The notes under the pieces were generated by a model. It saw only the letters and a program-made list of their open reading frames with translations. It ran no database searches and was not told the DNA's origin. From contig JDUB01000001.1 in NCBI GenBank assembly GCA_000771265.1, positions 186,001 to 250,000 of the forward strand: a stretch of DNA of 64,000 nucleotides, given 5' to 3'. Position numbers and translations under genes: made by a program. The stretch's first letter is position 1; each line of letters starts with the position of its first letter. Below are positions 8,670 through 17,531 of the stretch, piece by piece. The stretch is from Bifidobacterium thermophilum DSM 20210. Lineage in GTDB: Bacteria; Actinomycetota; Actinomycetes; Actinomycetales; Bifidobacteriaceae.

Positions 8670-9335
8670 TGCGTGTGGATGCCGCGGGATTTACGGGATT
8701 CGCAGGATTCATGCGATTTGCGGGCGCTGCGGGATTCGTACGGGATTTGTGGAATTCATTGGATTCGCTGGGTTTGTCGAATCGGCGTCCTCGCCTGAAC
8801 GACTGTTCTCGGCGGCTTCCAGCCGAGCGACTTTCCTGAAAACCTCATTACGCCGACGACATGTGCGCGTTAGGCTGCTGGCGCCACTACCCAAACCGGT
8901 TACGGTGGAACGGTGGAACCCTGCCAATGTTGCTGGGATGTGGTATCTCGACCTGATTGTAAGCGGAAACGTCGAAGGCATTCCCAGCCGACGTTCTCGT
9001 TCAAACCGGCTGTCCTTGTGGCTCGTACCACATCGACAGACGCGAAGCAACACCGGTATCATGAGTTATCCACATTCCGCCGTTTCTCACTTTTCCTTGA
9101 TTTCTTGCGGATTGCGATAGCTGAATGCATCTTTTGACCACATTTTCCGATTGGCTGGCGCAGTACCCATGCCATCCGGAAGAATGAATAGTACCGCAGA
9201 CGCGACGGTGACATCCTGCAATACGACAGGCTTCTCTCCTCGCTCCAATCTCCAGTTGTGTGGTAGGACGTGTTCCCGTCGCGGCTGCAGTCCACATATC
9301 GCAGTCATGGATTCGCAATCATGAGGGGGAAAGCA
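8670..9335. other. Non-coding stretch between proS and the ssb-like gene
   Basis: About 8690-8790 is a degenerate run of GGATTYG/GGGATTT words. TTATCCACA at 9066-9074 is a perfect consensus DnaA box, but only one copy was found. The 22-bp element at 9128-9149 also occurs near 19557. Apart from these I see no gene here; short frames on both strands lack a start context and codon character. Confidence 0.5.
9128..9149 (+). repeat. 22-bp element shared with 19557-19578 (copy 1)
   Basis: This element reads CATCTT-T-TGACCACATT-T-TCCG. The copy at 19557-19578 differs at only two positions (T to C, T to G). Here it is 186 bp upstream of the ssb-like gene; the other copy is 43 bp upstream of the DUF559-type gene. 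Each copy has one DnaA-box-like 9-mer nearby. A common regulatory site for two DNA-transaction genes is possible but unproven. Confidence 0.5.
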
Positions 9336-9956
9336 ATGGTGCAGCAAGGTCTGATAACCATCAATGGATACGCCGGTTCCGACCCGGTCAATTTCGGCAA
9401 GGATGTGCCCGCCTGTTCGTTCAGGATCGGGTGTACTCGCCGCTATTTCGACAACTCCGCAAAGGAATGGAGGGACCGCCCGACCATATGGATTACGGTC
9501 AAGGCGTTCCGTTCGCTGGCGCGCAATGTACTGGCTAGCGTGCATAAAGGCGATCCGATCATCGTGTCGGGCACGTTGGCGAACGAGCAGTGGGAACGCG
9601 ATGGCGAAACCCATTCCAGAACGGTCATCGAAGCGGCTTCCATCGGCCATGATCTTGGACTTGGGGTATCGCAGTTCACTAGGCAGAAATCAGGATTTGC
9701 GTCCGGGGTACCGGCGCCTCGGACGTCGACGCAACCGCAGGAACAGCAGCAGCCGCAGGGGCAACCGCAAATGCAGCAGGTTTCCATGTCAGGTGCGCCT
9801 AATCAGGGAGCCGTGCCTCCGGAAGCCTCCGCCGGGCAAAACCAAGGGGGTCTTCCGTGCGACCCATTCGCTGAGACGCAACAGCCCCAAGCGGCTGAGG
9901 GCGAAGCATATCCCATGCCCGAAGATGATGAGAACCCTCCTGAGGAGGTATTTTGA
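9336..9956 (+). CDS. ssb: Single-stranded DNA-binding protein (secondary SSB)
   Basis: A 206-residue SSB-like protein. Residues 1-110 form an OB-fold: QQGLITINGYAGSDPV, the SFRIGCTRRYFD strand, PTIWITVKAFRSLARNVLASVHKGDPIIVSGTL, then the arm WERDGETHSRTVIEAASIGHDLGLG. The linker is Gln/Pro-rich, and the acidic tail PEDDENPPEEVF resembles the SSB C-terminal tip that recruits partner proteins, though it ends in VF rather than PF. The ATG at 9336 has a strong RBS (GAGGGGGA, 9323-9330); the frame extends 22 codons upstream without RBS support. It is a lone gene, not between rpsF and rpsR, so it is probably a second SSB, perhaps for recombination or DNA uptake (inferred). Confidence 0.88.
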   Translation: MVQQGLITINGYAGSDPVNFGKDVPACSFRIGCTRRYFDNSAKEWRDRPTIWITVKAFRSLARNVLASVHKGDPIIVSGTLANEQWERDGETHSRTVIEAASIGHDLGLGVSQFTRQKSGFASGVPAPRTSTQPQEQQQPQGQPQMQQVSMSGAPNQGAVPPEASAGQNQGGLPCDPFAETQQPQAAEGEAYPMPEDDENPPEEVF

Positions 9957-9988
9957 CCAGGGGCGGCTTGAAATCGGGCAAACAAAAA

Positions 9989-10022
9989 TGGCCACGAAGA
10001 CATGTAGGAGTCTTCGTGGCCA
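9989..10022 (-). terminator. Terminator of the M13 peptidase gene (possibly bidirectional)
   Basis: TGGCCACGAAGAC (9989-10001) pairs perfectly with GTCTTCGTGGCCA (10010-10022), a 13-bp stem with an 8-nt loop. The plus-strand AACAAAAA just before it reads as TTTTTGTT after the hairpin on the minus strand, giving an intrinsic terminator for pepO. It lies only 33 bp after the plus-strand ssb stop and may serve both convergent genes. Confidence 0.85.
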
Positions 10023-10133
10023 CGTGGTGGGGAGGAATACTGCCGGCCGGTCATATCCGCGACACGACGGAATATGGCGGCGGTGCATGGTCCGGCGGCT
10101 GCAATCGTGCGCCCTATCGGCACACAGGTGGCA

Positions 10134-12212
10134 TCACCAGATGCGTACCCGCTTGTCGGGGTCGAGCCACATCGCGTCCTCGGGCTGCACGTTGAACGCC
10201 GTGTAGAACAAATCGACATTGCGCACGATGCCGTTGGTACGGAATTCTGCGGGGGAGTGGGGGTCGATCTGCAGGTACTGCTCAGCGAGTTCGTCGCGCT
10301 GCTTGGTCCGCCAAATCGAGGCGTAGCTCAGGAAGAAACGCTGAAGCCCTGTGAAACCGTCGATGACGGGCGCGGTGTCGAGTGCTGCCTTGATGGCGTC
10401 GGTCGAGCCGTCCTCCGGTTTGCCGGCAGCGGCGTCGAGGGCGAAGGCGTATGCCTTGAGCGCGATATTCACGCCGCCCAGGTCGCCGATGTTCTCACCA
10501 ATGGTTAGCGCGCCGTTGACGTGTGGGGCTTTGTCCGGCTCGTCGGCGTACTTCTCGACGAGCTGGCTCGGCACGAAACCGTTGTACTGCTCGATGAGCG
10601 CCTTGGTCCGCTGCTCGAAGTGCTCACGGTCCTCGTCGGTCCACCAGTTGTTGAGTTTGCCGTCGCCGTCGTACTGGCTGCCCTGGTCATCGAAGCCATG
10701 GCCGATTTCATGGCCGATGACAGCGCCGATGCCACCGTAGTTCGCTGCGTCATCGGCTTCGGGATTGAAGAAAGGAGGCTGCAGAATTGCTGCCGGGAAC
10801 ACGATGACATTCAGTGACGGCTCATAATAGGCGTTGACTGTCTGCGGGTTCATCAGCCACTCATCACGGTCCACAGGCTTGCCGGCCTTGGACAGTTGGT
10901 ACCCGTTCTCGTACAGGGACGCGGCACGCATATTGTCCACAAGTCCGGCGTCATCGCGTACGTCAAGGGCGGCGTAGTCACGCCAATGACTGGTGTACCC
11001 GATTTTCGCGGTGAACTTTGAGAGCTTTTCCAGCGCCTTACCCTTGGTCGCTTCGCTCAACCAGTCGCTGGTGCTGATGGACACGCGGTAGGCGTCAATC
11101 AGATTCCCGACGAGCTGTTCCATGCGCTGCTTGGAGCTTTCAGGGAAGTGACGTTTGACGTATTCGCGCCCGACGTCCTCACCGCACACGCCGTTGACCA
11201 GCGAAACGCCGCGCTTCCACCGGTCACGCTGCTGTTTGGCTCCGGAGAGCACCTTGCCATAGAACGCGAAATTCGTCTCGTCGAACTCATGGCTGAGCAT
11301 ACCCGCCCATCCGATGATGGTGTGGACGCGTGCCCACAGCTTGAGGTCATCCAAGTCGCTTGCCGCCCAGAATGCGTCAAGCCCGGACAGGAAGCTCGGT
11401 TCATGCACGATCGTATGTTGCACAATCGCCCTGAAATCAAGCGGTTGCGCCTTGCCTGCCGTCGTTGCGTCGTATGCCGTCTGCCATGCGTCCACCCAAT
11501 CGGATAGGCCGAAATGCTCCAGCGACTCGCTCAATGCCGCGTAGTCAGTGGGATTGTAGGTTTTCTGCGAATCCCTTGTGGCCACGTTGTCCCAATGGTG
11601 CGAAGCGATGGAGGTATCAACCTCAAGGAAGCGCTTCGCCTGTTCTTCTGATTCCAGCTCGTCGCCGTACCCGGCCTGGCGCAGTTGCTTGGCGACCATC
11701 GCCACATACTGTTCGCGGACCTGGGCGTAATGATCCTCGCGGTAGTATGCCTCATCCGGCAAGCCGATGCCCGCCTGTTCGATGTGTACGATGTTATGCT
11801 CGGGGTCTCCCGGGTCTCCATATATCGCCATCGCGAACAGGTCCGGTCCCCCGGTCGGGTTCAACGAGCCGAGCACGCGGGTGAGCGCGGTCTTATCCGC
11901 GGCATGGTCGATGGCATCAAGATCGGGGCGAATCGGCTCAATGCCAGCGGCGTCCACGGCATCGGTGTCGCAGAACGCGCGGTAGAGGGCACGGGACTTC
12001 GTCGCGGGGCAATCGTCATCCTCAAGGATGTCGCGAATCTGGCTTTCGGCGTTCTCTGCGAGCTTGTCGAAGGAGCCATAGCGGGAACGGTCATCCGGAA
12101 GACGATAGGTGTCGATCCAAGGCCCGTTCACGTAACGGAACAGGTCGTCGGCGGGCTTGATAACGGAGGAGAAAGAGGCCGGGTCAAGGCCGGAAACCAA
12201 AGCGTTGCTCAT
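10134..12212 (-). CDS. pepO: M13-family zinc metalloendopeptidase (PepO/neprilysin-like)
   Basis: A 692-residue cytosolic oligopeptidase. The zinc site HEIGH is at about residues 501-505 (VIGHEIGHGFDDQGSQYDGDGKL), the third ligand lies in ENIGDLGG about 60 residues later, and the substrate-binding NAYYEPSLNVIVFPAAILQPPFF segment precedes the zinc motif, all diagnostic for M13. The N-terminal half is the usual helical M13 domain. No signal peptide or N-terminal membrane anchor is present, unlike neprilysin, so it is probably intracellular and cleaves imported peptides. It is a single gene, divergent from the DUF308 gene and ending at the terminator at 9989-10022. Confidence 0.95.
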   Translation of the reverse strand: MSNALVSGLDPASFSSVIKPADDLFRYVNGPWIDTYRLPDDRSRYGSFDKLAENAESQIRDILEDDDCPATKSRALYRAFCDTDAVDAAGIEPIRPDLDAIDHAADKTALTRVLGSLNPTGGPDLFAMAIYGDPGDPEHNIVHIEQAGIGLPDEAYYREDHYAQVREQYVAMVAKQLRQAGYGDELESEEQAKRFLEVDTSIASHHWDNVATRDSQKTYNPTDYAALSESLEHFGLSDWVDAWQTAYDATTAGKAQPLDFRAIVQHTIVHEPSFLSGLDAFWAASDLDDLKLWARVHTIIGWAGMLSHEFDETNFAFYGKVLSGAKQQRDRWKRGVSLVNGVCGEDVGREYVKRHFPESSKQRMEQLVGNLIDAYRVSISTSDWLSEATKGKALEKLSKFTAKIGYTSHWRDYAALDVRDDAGLVDNMRAASLYENGYQLSKAGKPVDRDEWLMNPQTVNAYYEPSLNVIVFPAAILQPPFFNPEADDAANYGGIGAVIGHEIGHGFDDQGSQYDGDGKLNNWWTDEDREHFEQRTKALIEQYNGFVPSQLVEKYADEPDKAPHVNGALTIGENIGDLGGVNIALKAYAFALDAAAGKPEDGSTDAIKAALDTAPVIDGFTGLQRFFLSYASIWRTKQRDELAEQYLQIDPHSPAEFRTNGIVRNVDLFYTAFNVQPEDAMWLDPDKRVRIW

Positions 12213-12416
12213 AGCTTCACCCTAGCCAGATTCGGTGACAATCCGGCATTGTTCCGTCGGGGGTACCTGGCGGGTGGAGCAGCCGACCCGCAGAGTGCGG
12301 GCACGGGCGCAAGAAACCGGACAATATTTCGCATGTCGTTGCCCCACAAGACCATCGTGCGCGAATACAATACGAAATGTAGGCAAAATCCGGTGCCTGT
12401 AAGGAAAGGAGTAGTC

Positions 12417-13097
12417 ATGACTGATCAGAATATGAATCAGAATCCTTATGGACCGTATGCCAACAACCCCAACCCGAACGCGGGACAGAATCCCGAATCC
12501 GACGACAGGAACCAGTATTCGTTCAACCCGTTCCGCCTGGTCGAGGAGATGCTGCCGCAGCGTGCGAAGAACACCATCCGCGGAGCCTATGGGCTGATTG
12601 GCATCGTCGCCGTCATCCTCGGTGTCGCGTTGCTGGTATGGCCGGGCAAGACCCTGGTCGTCGCGGCCATCGCGCTGGGCGTATTCTTCGTTGTCGCCGG
12701 CGTGGTGCGTATCGTCAGCGCCATTGTCGAACTCGGTCTGCCCGCCGGATGGCGTGTGCTTGATATCATCGTCGGCCTGCTGCTGACCATTGGCGGCGTC
12801 ATCATGTTCAAGTACACGGCGTTGTCCGCGCAGACCCTGCTCATCGTCATCACCTTGACCGTCGGCATCTGCTGGATTGTTGAAGGCATTATGGCGCTGA
12901 CCGAATCCTGGATGCTACCGAAGCAGGGGTGGGCGATTTTCTACGCGATCATCTCGATTATCGCGGGCATCGCGATCCTGTTCTGGCCGGGGCCGTCGGC
13001 GTTGACGCTGATGATTTTCGGCGGCATCACGCTCATCGTGCTCGGTGTCAGCGCAATCGTGCGTGCGTTCACCTTCGGCAAACCCAGCAAGCGCTGA
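12417..13097 (+). CDS. DUF308 (HdeD-like) membrane protein
   Basis: A 226-residue membrane protein. A hydrophilic Asn/Pro-rich head of about 40 residues precedes six hydrophobic segments arranged as repeated hairpins (for example GIVAVILGVALLVWPGKTLVVAAIALGVFFVVAGVVRIV and AIISIIAGIAILFWPGPSALTLMIFGGITLIVLGVSAIVRAF). The recurring hydrophobic-WPG pattern is typical of the DUF308/HdeD family. The start ATG has RBS AAGGAAAGGAG (12401-12411); longer upstream frames are non-coding. HdeD relatives are linked to acid tolerance, but a function here is only inferred. It is transcribed divergently from pepO and ends at the hairpin at 13128-13159. Confidence 0.85.
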   Translation: MTDQNMNQNPYGPYANNPNPNAGQNPESDDRNQYSFNPFRLVEEMLPQRAKNTIRGAYGLIGIVAVILGVALLVWPGKTLVVAAIALGVFFVVAGVVRIVSAIVELGLPAGWRVLDIIVGLLLTIGGVIMFKYTALSAQTLLIVITLTVGICWIVEGIMALTESWMLPKQGWAIFYAIISIIAGIAILFWPGPSALTLMIFGGITLIVLGVSAIVRAFTFGKPSKR

Positions 13098-13127
13098 ACG
13101 TAGCTGAAGAACAGTCATCGGAATGAG

Positions 13128-13159
13128 CGGGCCGCCTGCCGCAACTGGCAGGCGGCCCG
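13128..13159. terminator. Hairpin terminator after the DUF308 gene
   Basis: CGGGCCGCCTGCC (13128-13140) pairs perfectly with GGCAGGCGGCCCG (13147-13159) around a 6-nt loop, 30 bp past the stop. Only a short TTGC follows, not a full T-run. Confidence 0.75.
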
Positions 13160-13239
13160 TTGCATTCCAGCCAACGGTTCGCCGTCTGGCTTCAAGGCAA
13201 CGGCTTGCTTTGTAAGCCGCACGAAGTAGGGTTGCAATT

Positions 13240-14019
13240 ATGATCGAACTGAAAACACCTCAGGAAATCGAAGCAATGAAGCCTGCCGGCCATTTTGTCG
13301 GTAGCATTCTCAAGGAACTGCGCGCCCAGACCGGCGTGGGAACCAATCTGCTTGACATCGACGATTACGTCCGCCGCCGCATCGAAAGCCGTAAGGGTGC
13401 AGAATCCTGCTACGTGGATTACGCCCCGGACTTCGGCACTGGCCCGTTCAAGCATTACATCTGCATTTCCGTCAACGATGCCGTGCTGCACGGCGTCCCC
13501 TATGATTATGACCTGAAAGACGGCGATCTGGTCAGCCTCGACCTGGCGATCAGCGTCGACGGGTGGGTCGGCGACTCCGCCATCAGCTTTGTGGTCGGCA
13601 AGAACAAGGATCCCGAGGACTTGCGCCTGATCAAATGCACTGAGGATGCGCTCGCCGCCGGCATCGCGCAAGCTCAGCCGGGCAACCGTCTCGGTGATAT
13701 CTCCGCAGCCATCGGCGATGTTGCGCACGAGCAGGGCTACACCGTGAACCTCGAGTTCGGCGGCCACGGCGTGGGTCATATCATGCACGGCGATCCGCAC
13801 GTCGCCAACGATGGCAAAGCGCATCACGGCTACAAGCTGCGCCCGGGGTTGGTCATCGCGATCGAACCGTGGTTCATGAAGACCACCGACGAGATCTACC
13901 AGGATCCGAAGGACGGCTGGACGCTGCGTTCCGCCGATGGTTCGCGCGGTGCGCACACCGAGCACACCATCGCCATCACCGAGAACGGCCCGGTGATTCT
14001 CACCGCTCGCGACGAATAA
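13240..14019 (+). CDS. map: Methionine aminopeptidase type I
   Basis: A 259-residue enzyme that removes the initiator methionine from new proteins. Metal-site segments are visible: HGVPYDYDLKDGDLVSLDLAISVDGWVGDSAISF (both Asp ligands), GGHGVGHIMHGDPHVAN (His ligand), LVIAIEPW (Glu) and HTEHTIAITENG (final Glu). Length matches bacterial type I enzymes, and there is no N-terminal SH3-binding extension. There is no strong RBS before the ATG. It is a single gene closed by the terminator at 14047-14084. Confidence 0.95.
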   Translation: MIELKTPQEIEAMKPAGHFVGSILKELRAQTGVGTNLLDIDDYVRRRIESRKGAESCYVDYAPDFGTGPFKHYICISVNDAVLHGVPYDYDLKDGDLVSLDLAISVDGWVGDSAISFVVGKNKDPEDLRLIKCTEDALAAGIAQAQPGNRLGDISAAIGDVAHEQGYTVNLEFGGHGVGHIMHGDPHVANDGKAHHGYKLRPGLVIAIEPWFMKTTDEIYQDPKDGWTLRSADGSRGAHTEHTIAITENGPVILTARDE

Positions 14020-14046
14020 ACCGCCCCGAATTACCTTGGGTATCCC

Positions 14047-14089
14047 CGGCGGGGGCGGAACGGGTATACGTTTCGCCCCCGCCGATTTT
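14047..14089 (+). terminator. Intrinsic terminator after map
   Basis: A 16-bp stem (14047-14062 with 14069-14084, one G-T pair) has a 6-nt loop and is followed directly by ATTTTT. It begins 27 bp after the map stop. This is the clearest textbook terminator in the window. Confidence 0.9.
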
Positions 14090-14299
14090 TCGTGTCGCCG
14101 CCAGAGCGTGGATATCGGACCATCGGCGTTCCGATCCCCGCGAAAAGCGTCATGATGACCATTGTGCAAGACGGCCGGGTCATCACCAAGACACGGTCTG
14201 GTATCATGAACACACTCCAGAACATGCATGAACATTGTCGTATTATCGCCGTGAACAGCGTGTGGCAGATGCGAAGGCATTCTACAGAAAGGGGAGCTG

Positions 14300-15592
14300 A
14301 TGGCGACAGCCGAGTTGAAGATCGATTCCGAACAGTACGATCTGCCGCTGGTCAAAGCGACCTCGGGTCCGGACGGCATCGTTGTGTCCAGTTTGCGCAA
14401 CGACGGGTGGGTCACGCTTGACCCCGGTTTCCTGACGACCGCGCAATGTGAATCAAAAATCACGTTCATCGACGGCAACAACTCGATTCTGCGCTACCGA
14501 GGCTACCCGATTGAGCAGTTGTGCGAAAAGTCCGATTTCCTTGAAGTCGCCTGGCTGCTGCGTCACGGTGAACTGCCCACCCGCCAGCAGTACGAAAAGT
14601 TCTGCTCCGACATCAACCATCGCACCATGGTCGGCGAGGATTTCCGCACCTTCATGGGGTCGTTCCCGCGCACTTCGCACCCGATGAGCGTGCTCGCCTC
14701 CGCCATCAACGCGCTCGCCGCATTCTACCCTGACACCACGGATGTCAACGATTCCGATCAGCTTGACGAAGCGGCCGAAATCATCATGGCGAAGGCGCGG
14801 ACCATCGTCAGCTACATCTTCCGTCGCCGTCGCGATGAGCCCATGCTCTATCCGGACGTCTCTCGCGGCTATGTAGACGATTTCCTGCGCATGTGCTTTG
14901 CCGTGCCATACGAGCCGTTCGAATCCGACCAGCTGTATGTGCACGCGCTCGGCCGTCTGCTCATTATCCATGCCGACCATGAACAGAATTGCTCGACCTC
15001 CGTGGTACGCATCGCGGGCAGCGCGCACGCGAACCTGTATTCCGCGGTCGCCGCGGGTGTCAATGCGCTGTCCGGTCCGTTGCATGGCGGTGCCAACGAG
15101 GCGGTGCTGCGTCAGCTCAAAGCCATCCGTGATTCAGGCAAGACCGTCAAGGAATTCGTCGAATGGTCCAAGGACAATGGCAAGCGCATCGCCGGGCTCG
15201 GCCATCGCGTGTACAAGTCGTACGACCCGCGCGCGGCCATCGCAAAGTCGTATCTGACGAAAATCGTGGAGCATGAAGCGACGTTGAAGCTTCCGAAGGA
15301 TGAGCGCGCGCTGTTCGACGTGGCTACGGAACTTGAGCAGATCGCGTTGAACGACGAGTATTTCGTCTCTCGCCATCTGTACCCGAACGTCGACTTCTAC
15401 ACCGGGTTAATTTACCGCGCGATTGGTTTCGACCCGGCCATGTTCACGACGCTGTTCGCGCTCGGCCGCATCCCCGGCTGGATTGCGCAGTACCGCGAAA
15501 TGCTGGACGACCCGATGACCAAGATTGGCCGGCCGCGCCAGGTGTATACGGGTGAGGCGAAGCGCGATTATGTTCCGATGGATCAGCGCTGA
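14300..15592 (+). CDS. gltA: Citrate synthase
   Basis: A 430-residue type II-like citrate synthase that condenses oxaloacetate and acetyl-CoA. The N-terminal beta-rich segment (DLPLVKATSGPDGIVVSSLRNDGWVTLDPGF...YRGYPIEQL) and catalytic regions are visible: HADHEQNCSTS (His), GLGHRVYKSYDPRA (His/Arg) and PNVDFYTGLIYRAIG (Asp). The C-terminus RPRQVYTG is typical. RBS AAAGGGGAG precedes the ATG. In bifidobacteria, which lack a full TCA cycle, it feeds the oxidative branch to 2-oxoglutarate and glutamate. It is a single gene; the long low-complexity region and palindrome array A follow it. Confidence 0.95.
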   Translation: MATAELKIDSEQYDLPLVKATSGPDGIVVSSLRNDGWVTLDPGFLTTAQCESKITFIDGNNSILRYRGYPIEQLCEKSDFLEVAWLLRHGELPTRQQYEKFCSDINHRTMVGEDFRTFMGSFPRTSHPMSVLASAINALAAFYPDTTDVNDSDQLDEAAEIIMAKARTIVSYIFRRRRDEPMLYPDVSRGYVDDFLRMCFAVPYEPFESDQLYVHALGRLLIIHADHEQNCSTSVVRIAGSAHANLYSAVAAGVNALSGPLHGGANEAVLRQLKAIRDSGKTVKEFVEWSKDNGKRIAGLGHRVYKSYDPRAAIAKSYLTKIVEHEATLKLPKDERALFDVATELEQIALNDEYFVSRHLYPNVDFYTGLIYRAIGFDPAMFTTLFALGRIPGWIAQYREMLDDPMTKIGRPRQVYTGEAKRDYVPMDQR

Positions 15593-15725
15593 TTTGTGCT
15601 GATGGCGTTGACTTGGTTGGCTCCGTTGGCGGCGTTTCGAGTCGGATAGTGCCGAAGGCTTGAGTGTACCGGTGGCATTGATGGTCTTTGACGCTGATGG
15701 CGCTGATGATGTGATGACTGACGGC
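15593..15725. other. Low-complexity intergenic DNA downstream of gltA
   Basis: The stretch consists of degenerate GATGGCG/GTTGGC words and merges into the direct-repeat block that starts at 15726. No gene, hairpin or start context was seen. Confidence 0.4.
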
Positions 15726-15885
15726 GTTGCTGGTGCCGGTGCGTTGGCCGACGACCTTGGCTGACGGCGCGTTGATGGTGCCGGTTCGTTGGCTGACGAC
15801 GTTGACCGATCACGTTGGTCGATGACGTTGCTGGTGCCGGTGGTTGGCCGATGGCGAGTCCGATGACGGTGTTGCTGGTGCCGAG
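15726..15885 (+). repeat. Degenerate direct repeat of about 45 bp, four units
   Basis: The word GTTGCTGGTGCCGGT, or a close variant, begins units at 15726, 15771, 15827 and 15871 (spacings 45, 56 and 44 bp). The intervening text shares GTTGGCYGAYGACG words. It is non-coding and different from the palindrome arrays. It looks like an old, decaying minisatellite. Confidence 0.6.
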
Positions 15886-16246
15886 GGTACCGATGGTCTC
15901 ACAGATGGTGTCGAAGGGCTGAGAATACCGATGGTCCGGGGAAGTGGGATTGCTTGTCTCTGGTATCTCTCTGGTATCTTCGTCCTGGCGCAATCGTGTC
16001 AGCAACATAGAAACACTGACGAGCGCAGTCTTCCCGTGGCGGGGTAGATTCCCGTTGACCGTGCCGATGACGGGCGCCGCACAACCTGTATCGCGGCGCC
16101 CGTTAGTGTTTGACTGGGTTGGATTACGCTTCGCCCAGCCCTCGTACGTCGTGATTGCCCTGTCGTGATTGCCCTGTCGTGATCACCCATGTCGTGTGAT
16201 CGCCCGCATCTGTGCAAGCCGCCCTATGCGCTCATCCTCACGTTGG
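15886..16246. other. Intergenic DNA before palindrome array A, with one GC-rich hairpin
   Basis: ACGGGCGCCGC (16070-16080) pairs with GCGGCGCCCGT (16093-16103), an 11-bp perfect stem with a 12-nt loop. It lies about 480 bp beyond gltA and ends no recognised gene, so an unannotated transcript or a structural element is possible. No tRNA fold or open frame with a start context was found. Confidence 0.45.
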
Positions 16247-16778
16247 TTGTGAGTCGTGGCTCACAATCGGTTGTGTTCTGTCGTGTCGGTGCGTGGATGA
16301 GCGTCGTCAGCGTGTTTGGTTGTGAGTGGCGGCTCACAACCAGTGGGTTGAACAGCGCCTTTCAGTAGTCGCTTCTCCATTCATGTTGTCGATTGTGAGT
16401 GACAGCTCACAACCAGTCGTAATCTGTCGTGTCAGTGCGTGGATGAGCGTCGTCAACGTGTTTGGTTGTGAGTGGTGGCTCACAACGTGGGCGCAGTGGG
16501 TCCCAACCTATGGCTGTTCTGTTCGTTCGCGCTGCAGATTGTGAGTGGCGGCTCACAATCAGCGGTGTGGAATATAGTCCGGCGGCCGATAGCCGTCGCT
16601 CTGATCGTTGGTTGTGAGTGGTGGCTCACAACCAACAACAAAGAGAAGCTGTTCGCGGTCGTCATTGATTGCGTCGTGTTGTCGATTGTGAGTGACGACT
16701 CACAACCAGAACAGAGGTGCGGTCAGTGCCTCTCAAATGCGTGGCGTTTGCCAGCGTGTTGTGAGCGACGACTCACAA
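16247..16778 (+). repeat. Phased palindrome array A: 8 copies of TTGTGAG-N6-CTCACAA
   Basis: Copies start at 16247, 16320, 16393, 16466, 16539, 16612, 16686 and 16759, each 20 bp, with spacings 73, 73, 73, 73, 73, 73 (74 once) and 73. Seven copies have both arms intact; the last has GAGC for GAGT. The 53-bp spacers are partly homologous: that after copy 1 (16267-16319) and that after copy 3 (16413-16465) match at 46 of 53 positions. At copy 6 the pairing extends outward (GTTGG/CCAAC). No coding frame here is credible. It lies in the convergent gap between gltA and the DUF1304 gene. Confidence 0.95.
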
Positions 16779-17050
16779 CCAACATGGGAGAAGGACAAAT
16801 GACCTTGATGGGTTTGAATTCGCCAAGCTTGCGGTTGATTAATCCCCGGTCGGTGAATGTTCCGATTCATCAAGATCTCGATTATCCGAGACCTAGCCGT
16901 GCGAGTCTAACCCTGCCTTGGGCTCTGTCGGTTCGGACTCCAGCCGACTAGAACCCAAGACGCGCAGTTTCGCCCAATCTGAGTCCCAACCTGCCCGAGC
17001 CCGTTGGAATCAATAGCGCATCATCAGAGACAATACGCGGAATCCGCCGC
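16779..17050. other. Intergenic DNA between array A and the DUF1304 gene
   Basis: A hairpin with CTTGGG (16917-16922) and CCCAAG (16954-16959), plus an inner GTCGG/CCGAC pair, is the only structure. Its loop region resembles a tRNA T-arm (GGTTCGGACTCC), but no acceptor stem or D-arm could be assembled. It may terminate the minus-strand DUF1304 gene or a transcript through array A. Confidence 0.4.
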
Positions 17051-17416
17051 TCATACTCCAAAAACGAGCGTGAATACCAAAGCGACGATCGCGATTCCGC
17101 CCTGCTTCAGAATAATCCACGGACTGCTGGTATAACTGCCATATGCGGCGACTGCGATGATGTATCCCAAGAGCCATGCGACCGCTGCCTGCGAGTGGTA
17201 TGCGAACAGCGCGATCAGCAACAGGACACCGATCAGCAGGTTATACACCCCTTGGTTGCGGAACAGCGTTGTCACAGAATCGCGCGACAGTTCCTCGTGC
17301 GTCATGCCGAACACGCGCCCCGTCGAGGATGATGTAGTCGCGATGGTCTCCAAATAGAAGATGTACATGAATTCAAGAGATACCAAGGTCACAAGGACCA
17401 TGCTGACAATGTGCAT
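17051..17416 (-). CDS. DUF1304 small integral membrane protein
   Basis: A 121-residue protein with four hydrophobic helices. The pattern EFMYIFYLET in the first helix, TLFRNQGVYNLLIGVLLL in the second and GSYTSSPWIILKQGGIAIVAL at the end is characteristic of DUF1304. RBS AGAAAGAAG precedes the ATG. It is encoded alone downstream of dapD on the same strand. The function of the family is unknown. Confidence 0.85.
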   Translation of the reverse strand: MHIVSMVLVTLVSLEFMYIFYLETIATTSSSTGRVFGMTHEELSRDSVTTLFRNQGVYNLLIGVLLLIALFAYHSQAAVAWLLGYIIAVAAYGSYTSSPWIILKQGGIAIVALVFTLVFGV

Positions 17417-17531
17417 GATAGTACTTCTTTCTTCTGTTTCTCACGATTGCGTGTGGAACGGACCGTAGATAACGCTCGACATCCGCATCACTGCAGATGG
17501 CTTGACGTTCGCCGTCGGTTGCATCAGAAAA

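Noticed and set aside
6373-8712. Large minus-strand open frame opposite proS
   Set aside because: It is a shadow of proS and its upstream repeats: Arg/Gly/Asp-rich low-complexity text with no ribosome site or family motif.
9066-9074. Replication origin at the consensus DnaA box
   Set aside because: It is a single box with no dnaA or dnaN gene, no cluster of boxes and no AT-rich unwinding region.
16247-16778. Array palindromes as transcription terminators
   Set aside because: No T-run follows any copy, and eight to fourteen consecutive copies between genes of every relative orientation are unnecessary for termination.
16472-16951. Long open frames through the arrays (here and at 18819-19472, 18959-19489, 28253-28586, 58993-59862)
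   Set aside because: They encode repeated VVSGGSQ- or CEWRLTT-like peptides, which are translations of the palindrome itself, have no ribosome binding site and change frame between units.
16895-16960. A tRNA gene around the GGTTCGGACTCC word
   Set aside because: Only a T-arm-like piece can be drawn; no acceptor stem, D-arm or anticodon stem of correct length could be built.
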